From Channallabes apus (Eukaryota; Chordata; Actinopteri; Siluriformes; Clariidae): a stretch of DNA of 64,000 bases. The stretch is taken from positions 11,171,501 through 11,235,500 of the forward strand of contig CM060104.1 in assembly GCA_030522415.1 (NCBI GenBank), read 5' to 3'. Numbering within the stretch: the first letter of the stretch is position 1; each line of letters starts with the position of its first letter. The notes beneath the pieces are model-generated. The model had not been told where the DNA came from, did not search any database, and saw nothing but the letters and a program-made list of their open reading frames with translations. The translations under genes were made by a program, and so were the position numbers. Positions 56,721 through 64,000 of the stretch are shown here, in pieces.

Positions 56721-57600
56721 TCACGATCTCCGGCAACCACACAGAGCGGACCTCACTATTCATCATGGAGGGATCTCAAGCTATGATCGTCCTGGTAATG
56801 CCCTGGCTAATCCGCCACAACTAACTCGATTTCAGCCTGGAGCCCATCCATGACCTGCTTACGAACTGCCGCCACACCGTGCCCCAGCCCTGCCCCTGCA
56901 GAGGAACCACCAGACCTCACCCACGTCCCCTCAGAATACCATTATTAATACCACCAAGGAGGTCTTCAGTAAATGTCCCGCCACCTCTTTGCCCCCCCAC
57001 CACCCATACGACTGCACCAGCGACTTGCTCCCGGGCACCACACCACCCAAGGGCCCCCTGTACTCGCTGTCACCCAAAGAACGCGAGGCGATGAACCGAT
57101 ACATCATGGAGTCCCTCGCGGCTGGGATCATTCACCCCTCCTCCTCCCCAGCTGGGGCCGGATTCTTCTTCGTGGGCAAAAAATATGGGTCTCTTCGGCC
57201 GTGCATAGATTACAGGGGCCTAAACAACATCACCGTCAAAGGGATCAAGATGGAAACAAACAAGCTGTCGCCAACTGGCCAACTCCCACCTCACGACAGG
57301 AACTCCAGAGATTCCTGAGCTTCGCCAACTTCTACCGTTGCTTCATCCGGGGATATAGCTCCATAGCTGCCCCCTTAACGACTCTCACCTCTCCCAAGAA
57401 CCACTTTCACTGGGACCTGGAAGCAGAGAAGGCCTTTACGGAACTCAAGCAACAATTCACATCCCCCCCTATCCTAACCATCCTGGACCCATCACGCCAG
57501 TTCATCTTGGAGGTCGATGATAACAAGCTACACCCCTGCTCCTTCTTCTCACATTGCCTAACCCCTGTATGGCATCTGCGATCGTGAGCTCTCAAAGTTA
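56720..57600 (+). pseudogene. Gypsy protease and polymerase, core deleted
   Basis: Protease relic 'IVLVMPWLIRHN' near 56790-56825, then polymerase entry '[14 protein letters not shown]' (56995) and '[16 protein letters not shown]' (57200). After this the sequence jumps to '[20 protein letters not shown]' and '[17 protein letters not shown]', so the catalytic palm is missing. RNase H follows near 57540-57770 ('[20 protein letters not shown]', '[11 protein letters not shown]'). Confidence 0.8.
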
Positions 57601-57836
57601 GCTTTGGAAGAGTGGAGACAGAGGTTCCCTTTCTGGTCTGGACCAATCATAAGAACCTCCTTCAAATACCTTCAGAGCTCCAAGAGGCTCAACACCCACG
57701 GGTCCGATGGTCCCTGTTCTTCAGTAGGTTCAATTTCACCCTCTTCTACCGCCCAGGATCCAAGAACTCGACATTGAGACCAAGGTCAAGCAAGACCTGA
57801 CCCCCACTATCCTGGGCCTAGCAATGTTTCAACAAA

Positions 57837-59090
57837 ATGCCTAATGTCCCTCTCTCCCTGCGTCCCCAGGTCTTGGAGTGGGCCCACAGCTTTAAACTCA
57901 CCTGCAACCTGGCACAAACCCAGCAGGGATTTTGGTGGACCACACTTAAGGAGGATGTCTCCAGCTTTGTTGACGTTTGTGTGAGATCCAAACACACCAA
58001 CACAGCCCCAGGGGGCCTCCTCAGACCTCTGCCTATCCTACACCGCCCATGGTCCCATATCGCCTTGGACTTTGTCACGGCCACACCTGCATCATGACGG
58101 TTCCTCTGCCAAGACTGCCCTCCGCCAAGGAGACTGCCGAGCACATCTTCAAGCTCCATGGCCTCCCAAGAGATGTTGTCTCGGATCGGGGACCACAGTT
58201 TACCTCCTAATTTTGGAAGGCCTGAGGAAGACTGAGAGGAAGAACCAGTCCCTCGAGGTCACCCTGAGGTGCATGACCTCCTGGGATGCTACTTCATGGA
58301 GCAAGTTTCTGCGCTGGGTAGAGTACGCCCACAACTCCCAGGTCTCGTCATCGACTGGCCTGTCTCCTTTCCAGTGCTGCCTAGGGTTTCAGCCACCCCT
58401 GTTCTCGTCTCAGGGAGACGAGGTCAATGTTCTGCCTGCCCAAGCCTTGATCTTGCAAAAAGACATGGCTGCAAGCAAGGAAGACCTTATTGCGAGTCGG
58501 CAAAAGGTACAACGACTGCAGACGCCAGAGTCCAGAGTGGCGCAGAGAGTCATGCGCGAGATATCCACCTAAAGGCCACCTCTCATAAACTCTCTGCCCA
58601 ATACATTGGGCCCTTCACCATCACCAACATTGTCAATCCATGCGCCGTCAAGCTCCGAATCCCCTCTACAATGCGGTGTGTCAACCCCATGTTTCATGTA
58701 TCCCAGCTACGCCGCCTCGCCTCATGTCCATTAAGTCCCCCCACCCACTCTCTGCATCCTCCCCGCATCATTGATGGTGGTGAAGCCTACACCGTCCGCC
58801 GATTCCTGAAAGCTCGCCCCCGAGGCAGAGGTATTCAATACCTGGTTGACTGGGAGGGCTATGGACCTGAGGAGAAATGCTGGATCCCCGCCATGTTTGT
58901 CCTAGACCCCAAGTTAATCTCGGACTCAGATTCGTCTCGGAATCTTCTGATTTCACGTTGCCAAGCTCGCTGTGTTTCTCGTTTTCGGTTTCTCGTCTCG
59001 GATTTGTTCACCTCGCTCTTTGATCTCCCAGTTTTGACCTCGCACTTCTTCTTTTGGTTTTCGACTTCTCATCTACGTTTTCAGACTTAA
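57837..59090 (+). pseudogene. Gypsy integrase with chromodomain, frameshifted
   Basis: Zinc-binding part 'DVCVRSKH' (about 57980), first aspartate in '[14 protein letters not shown]' (58050), then after a frame change '[18 protein letters not shown]' (58155-58208). Further '[20 protein letters not shown]' (58320-58380) and, in another frame, 'YIGPFTITNIVNPCAVKLRI'. The C-terminus (58750-58910) is a chromodomain: 'YTVRRFLKARPRGRGIQYLV' then 'DWEGYGPEEKCWIP'. Chromodomains direct insertion to particular chromatin. At least three frame breaks. Confidence 0.85.
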
Positions 59091-59490
59091 CGCCTAGCTC
59101 TTTGATCTCCTGGTTCTTGAATCTCCGCTCTCCCTTTTGACTACGACTCCCGCCTTTCATTTTTTGCTCTGAAGTTTCACCACCTGACATTTGTGTTCCG
59201 ACCTCGCTTCCGCTCTCCGACCACGCACCTTCCAATTCTGCCGCAATCTTCCCGCGTTTGGATCCATCACGTTCCGCATCGCCCGTGACAAATACATGAT
59301 GTTACAAATGTGTGAATAGAAGAAAGGTCTTCCACTCCAACTTACTTAAATCTAAAGGTGACATTGCATTGTCTTTTGCTTAGAGTAGGGAGTTTAAGAT
59401 GACAAATCTCTGATTTTGAAGGTTTATGTGGCAGCTTATAATTTTTTTTTTATTTTTTTTTATTTCTGTGTGTATTATTATCTATTAAGG

Positions 59491-59531
59491 TAGATAGATA
59501 GACAGATAGATAGATCGATAGATAGATAGAT
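59491..59531. repeat. (GATA)n microsatellite
   Basis: About ten imperfect TAGA units. The surrounding 59300-60590 is AT-rich without recognisable genes. Confidence 0.9.
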
Positions 59532-60593
59532 AACTCTCCAAACACTTACTTGTAACACCCCTATTTTATTATGCTATATGTACCTGTATATTTGATCACA
59601 TTGCATTCCAAGACAAATACAGATTCACCAAGGTGTCACATTTAGAGTAAAGGTAGAGGGGCTCCTTAGCCACACCAACCTTATGGGATCCCAGTGCTAT
59701 TTGATCTTAGATGAGTACTGTATATAGTAAGATGTCAAGTTTATGTTTGATTTAGAGAATAATAATTGATAGAAAACAAGGAGGATAATTGTAATAATAG
59801 TGGTAATTATGTTACTTAAAAATAGTCAATAGTAGATTTGAGCATTTTGATTACAACATTAGCTTGCTATTTAGATCAATATCTAATATAAAATAGCGCA
59901 GCCTACCTTGTGAATCGATCAGGTAAGGGTAAAAGTCAATATAAATGATGTATTCATAGAATCCCATCAGATTTACAGTAGTTTCTTTGTATATTTGTCT
60001 CTTTCTTTAGGCCAGTGGTCATTGCTGTAGGGTATGTTACAATGCTTCCCCAATCTCTGAAAACCCCCAGGCATGCACACACTCACACATACAACAATAC
60101 ACTACCTGGAGGAAACTCACCAAGCAAATTAAGCAAATTGTACACAGAGTGGAGGCAAGATTTAAACCCCATCCGTAGCATATACGTGTAAAATATAAAT
60201 GAATAAATAGAATATTTTATATGTAAAATATTAAATAATACCTAACTGTATGGCAAAATCCCCCCCACACACACATACACCCACAAACACACCCACAGAC
60301 ACATTCATGGCTCCTGGCCTTTGGCTGCCTGTAGGGTTTAATTGATAGTGAGAGATAATAAATCTTCCTATTATGAGGAAGACCCCCATTCACTCATTAT
60401 TCACCTCTGTCGTTAGCACTGCATGTCCCAAGGCACCCAGAAATTTAAAGCAGCAGTGTGTGCCACCTCCTTACTGTCAAGGTTAATTTCTTGACTATGT
60501 CTTCTGTCTGCTAATCTATTACAGACTCCAGTTAGAACATGAAGGTATGATGAATGTAGAGGCTGAAAAAAAAATTAAATAGACTATCAACTC

Positions 60594-60720
60594 TGAGGTG
60601 GCACAGTGAACTGTTGGTTAGCACTGTGGCCTCGCAACTCCAGAAAGTACAGGGTTTGAGTCCCACCATCATGTGTGGCCTTTGCATGTTCTCTCCATCC
60701 TCCATGGTTCCATGGTTTTG
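60594..60720 (+). mobile_element. tRNA-derived SINE head
   Basis: GGTGGCACAGTG...GGTTAGCACTGTGG gives an A-box-like start and GGGTTTGAGTCCCACC a B box, the internal RNA polymerase III promoter. A short body (GCCTTTGCATGTTCTCTCC) follows, then a Tc1 end replaces the rest. It is the 5' part of the SINE whose 3' part is seen at 48115-48410. Confidence 0.75.
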
Positions 60721-60750
60721 GGAAAAACCATAAATAAGTGTGATGATCAG

Positions 60751-60813
60751 GTGTCCAGACACTTTTGGAGGCATATAGTGCATAATATTATAGTGCACTA
60801 TATGCCTCCAAAA
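60751..60813. repeat. Tc1-type ends in perfect hairpin
   Basis: TTTTGGAGGCATATAGTGCA (60763-60782) is exactly complementary to 60794-60813, with an 11-base loop. The left side extends as GGTGTCCAGACAC, typical of a fish Tc1 terminus (complement TGCACTATATG..CCAAAAGTGTCTGGACACC). So two like ends face each other. Confidence 0.75.
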
Positions 60814-61315
60814 TATACTATTAAAGATACTGTATCTGCGAAATAAAATTTTTTTGGAACACAAGATTGTTTTTGGAATTTTTGTTTGTCTTGTCTGTTT
60901 CTGCACCTATCACATAAAAATGACTGCACAAATTTGATTTGAGTTTTCACATACGTATTTGGGCAAGCTTGAGGTAACATATAGGCTTTGTTTCATCCCA
61001 ATCGGCCCACAGAAAGAGTAGATATGCTACTTTGAGATTTAAATGAAAAACGCGCTTATATCTTAAAAAAATCGACCTTGAAAAAAATCAGTTTATCTCA
61101 AAATTCAACAGATTTTTAAATACGTACTTACGAGTACTATCTATTCAATAAACACAATCTCTCACCTTCATTTGGCGTACTTCGTGGTACCACCAAAAAA
61201 AACTATTTTAATCCAAAGTGGCGGTAGTATAATTTAAATTATTATTCAACCACAGTATCATGTTTTTTATGCAAGATCCTAATTCCAGTTTTATTTCTGG
61301 CAAGATCTGGTTCAC

Positions 61316-61665
61316 ACACACCGATCAGCCATAATATGTAAACTATTGACAGCTAAGGTGAATAACATTACCTGTTTACAGGTACACTGTTTATGGCAAT
61401 GGTGTCCCCCTAATGGGGAATGGCCTCCTTCAGCAGATTAATGCCTCCTAGTCCTATCACACTACAAAAATTGTTGAAAATTGGTTTAGGCGACATAACG
61501 TATTAATTTTACTTTGAAATTCTCTGAATCTTATTCTGTTTGAGCATCTGTGGGATGGACTGGACAAAGTCCAAACCATAGATTCCCCACCTCACAACAT
61601 ACAGTTCTTAAAGGATCTGCTGCCATTGTCTTGGTGCCACGTACCACAGCACCAAGTGTGAAAAT
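61316..61665 (+). mobile_element. Internally deleted Tc1/mariner element
   Basis: Starts CACACCGATCAGCCATAATA, a well-known fish transposon terminus, then jumps to late transposase sequence: TTCAGCAGATTAATGCCTCC, TTGAGCATCTGTGGGATGGA (the 'IEHLWDGL' equivalent at 61540) and TCTTAAAGGATCTGCTGCCA. Most of the coding region and the right end are missing; a CT/CA microsatellite follows. Confidence 0.75.
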
Positions 61666-61676
61666 AAGACCATTTT

Positions 61677-61679
61677 CTG

Positions 61680-61760
<81 letters not shown>
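61677..61760. repeat. (CT)n-(CA)n microsatellite
   Basis: CT run to 61699 then about thirty CA units. The frames called through it are repeat artefacts. Confidence 0.97.
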
Positions 61761-61762
<2 letters not shown>

Positions 61763-61966
61763 GCAATGAGAATTCAAGAATGGGAATAAACAGCTGTGTG
61801 GCCATTAGAAAGCCACTTATTAATGAGGATTATCAGAAAAAAGCCTTTAAGTTGTGAATGTACTGCATGACCAGGTTATTACATCTATGCATTTTTTTTT
61901 TCTTCCCTGATGGAAGGCATATTCTAGGACTTAAAACATGAAAGGAAAGTTCTGGGGTATGAAGAA

Positions 61967-61968
<2 letters not shown>

Positions 61969-62030
<62 letters not shown>
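61969..62030. repeat. (CA)n microsatellite
   Basis: About thirty CA units. Confidence 0.97.
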
Positions 62031-62032
<2 letters not shown>

Positions 62033-62652
62033 CATTTTACAACATACAGTATCTGATGAATCTGTTGGTATTTGGAATTTCTGATAAAAAAAAAAACTAC
62101 AAACAATTTTAGAACATCAAACTATATTAAATATACATCCTTAATGACAGTTAAGGATATGGCATTAACCATAAACATCTTAACATTTAGACTTTCCACT
62201 TTTTTCAGTAAAAATATCAGCATTTTCTGGACAGTACTAAATTTACTGCTTTCTGTGTCTCATGAACGTGAATAATTATAATGTAGCATTGCGATGCTTG
62301 TTCAGTCAGTGCTGATTCTATAAAATCTAGGATGAAATCACTAACACATTTCATGTATTTTTTATTCAAAACTTATCATCAATCATATAACCCATACATC
62401 AATATGTACATTTTATTCACAGTGTGTTGAAAGAAAATAATTTAACCATTCTCCTGCCTTCTTAATCCTTCCTTTGCTGTCACGCATCCTCTCATGATGT
62501 ACAATTACTGAGAAAGAAATTACAAAAACATTAAAAAATCTATATTCATAGAAATATTTTATGTCCAAAAAAGGAACCCCGGGCTGCACCCTGATATTAG
62601 TTAACTATACACACCCCCCATCAAAACAATCTAGTGCAACATTTTCTCCCCA

Positions 62653-62684
<32 letters not shown>

Positions 62685-64000
62685 AAAAACTGAACAATGG
62701 TAAAGAACATGTGAATAAATCGAGGAACTTGTAAAAGTTGATTTTATTTTTTTTTTCATTCGTTTCATGTAATCTTACAAAACAACAGCATTCACATTGT
62801 TTAATAATTCTTTTATAAAATAGAGGTTTATGTTCCATAAATAGGACTGATTCAAATACTCAAACTAAATGGTCTATAAGTTGTAATCAATACAGAAATG
62901 TTTCTCGATAATAGTCAGTTCATGAAGGTTACAGAAATATTTGATTAACGTGGTCTTTACACTGTGCCACAGTAAATAATACATTTAAGTTACAAAATAA
63001 ATTTTTCACAGTGTAAGGATAAGTAGACTTACAGCTGTGTAAAAAAGTTTGTGAACCCATTGGAACTGTCTGGATTTCTAAATGAATGGCTGTTAAACAA
63101 GGATGTTACTTTAGTCATATAAACAGAAACTCCCAAGCAAGACCAAAAGATAAACAATAAATGAAACAGTTTTGTAAATAATAGTGGGCTGATAAGCAGC
63201 TACATAAAGCATTTGGTTTAGATTATTGCCAATAAAAAACTTTCCATGTTTTTATTTATGACATTGACTAGTTAACCCATTTATGTAATGATTCATGAAC
63301 AACTTTATGAACGTTTAAAAACGTTAAGGTGTGATTGTTGCATAATGTTGTCTTTAAAATGACTAAAATCACACTGTAGAAGCCATTCATTAAGAAATCT
63401 AGTTAACAACAAATTTACAAACTTTCACTCCACAACTGGTAACACAAAAAGAAATTACAAAATACTTATGGTACCACAACATGGATTTAATGTGAATGAG
63501 TTTCATAGCATCTTTACCTAATTTATTTAAGTAACTGATATCACCAGTTTAAATGATCTGTAGTTATTTGTTGACACTGTCATAATTTATTACTTTATCA
63601 TATTTTATTACCTTGTAATCTTTTAAAATAAAGACAGCTTATCAGAAGTCTCACATTTAGAGCCAGACATTTCAAGATCTTCGCAAAATAAAATCTATGT
63701 TTTTTTAAATGATAAAAGGTTTATGTTCCAGAGAGCCATAAACAGTGTTTCACAAGTGTGAAAGAAATAATGAAAAGTCATACCTTTCTTCAAATCAATC
63801 ACAGCTATATTGTACTGAGAATAAAATTCAGTTCTTTATTTATGTACAACTGTTATGAATATGTTAAAAGGGGACTACATACAGTACATTATACACTTTC
63901 CTTTGTTCACTTGGTACTGCCATTATCCAATAATAATGAGCATGTACCTTGGGAAATAAAATCACTTTCCTCTAAATTCCTCCTAAGTATAGCTATATAC
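62031..64000. other. Non-coding AT-rich stretch, no gene seen
   Basis: An (AAT)n tract lies at 62653-62683. No domain-bearing frame, no clear transposon ends. It could be 3' untranslated or intergenic DNA of a gene outside the window, but nothing here shows it. Confidence 0.55.

Larger units (their letters stand above)
55321..59290 (+). mobile_element. Gypsy element with TSD, internally deleted
   Basis: Bounded by the duplication AATAC (55316-55320 and 59291-59295). The 5' LTR is 55321 to about 55846; the 3' LTR is truncated (about 58965-59290), missing its U3 start. Between lie gag start, a nested solo LTR, protease, partial reverse transcriptase, RNase H, integrase and a chromodomain. Many stops and deletions, not active. 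Confidence 0.88.

Noticed and set aside
61531..62030. Cys/Val repeat frames
   Set aside because: Translations of CA microsatellites.
1..64000. CRISPR arrays, operons, bacterial promoters, rRNA or true tRNA genes
   Set aside because: None seen. The only tRNA-like sequence is in SINE heads; direct repeats are transposon or microsatellite repeats.

Overview
The window reads as nuclear DNA of a teleost fish. It has no dense gene arrangement, is AT-rich with many CA, TA, GATA and AAT microsatellites, and is packed with fish-type transposable elements: Tc1/mariner, hAT, piggyBac, PIF/Harbinger-like, L2-type LINEs, tRNA-derived SINEs, DIRS-like, Gypsy, BEL/Pao-like and a retrovirus. The species cannot be fixed from the sequence. 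I see no complete single-copy host gene. The most gene-like host material is a small set of putative exons at 1.4-4.6 kb.

Layout. 0-1 kb: end of a DIRS-like element and a hAT transposase C-terminus. 1.04-15.4 kb: a minus-strand L2-type LINE (12.36-15.35 kb, tail at 1.04-1.29 kb) that appears to be split by one 11.07-kb insertion (1290-12360) with inverted ends and a TA duplication. That insertion itself holds a 1.5-kb hAT-like element with an 8-bp target duplication, a spliced-gene remnant, a Harbinger-like MITE, a hAT-ended element with a Tc1 fragment inside, a long hairpin and locally duplicated GT-rich blocks. 15.6-18.8 kb: a decayed piggyBac transposase interrupted by an intact-looking Tc1 transposon (340-aa DD34E transposase, TA duplications). 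18.8-22 kb: mostly featureless DNA. 22-25.7 kb: Gypsy integrase fragment, BEL/Pao-like gag plus LTR (minus), a second LINE fragment (minus) and a SINE tail.

26.9-41.8 kb: several minus-strand DIRS-like copies (RNase H and tyrosine-recombinase relics, inverted terminal repeats). One is interrupted by a complete endogenous retrovirus, 28176-36116, with two 434-bp LTRs that look identical, a CTCC duplication, a tRNA-Ser-like primer site and broken gag, pol and env. A Gypsy solo LTR (37588-38453) with an ATGGG duplication follows. 41.8-43.6 kb: deleted Gypsy element. 43.6-55 kb: quiet AT-rich DNA with SINEs, two Tc1 relics, another solo LTR (51900-52424, TTAAG) and a solo BEL/Pao-like LTR. 55321-59290: a Gypsy element with AATAC duplication, a chromodomain integrase and a different solo LTR nested in its gag (AGGGC duplication). 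59.3-64 kb: unremarkable DNA, microsatellites, SINE head and Tc1 ends.

The genes do not form a pathway; they are layers of mobile DNA inserted into one another. Target-site duplications give the relative order in several places: Tc1 is younger than piggyBac, the retrovirus is younger than DIRS, and the 11-kb insertion is younger than the LINE. The only protein here that looks able to work is the Tc1 transposase.
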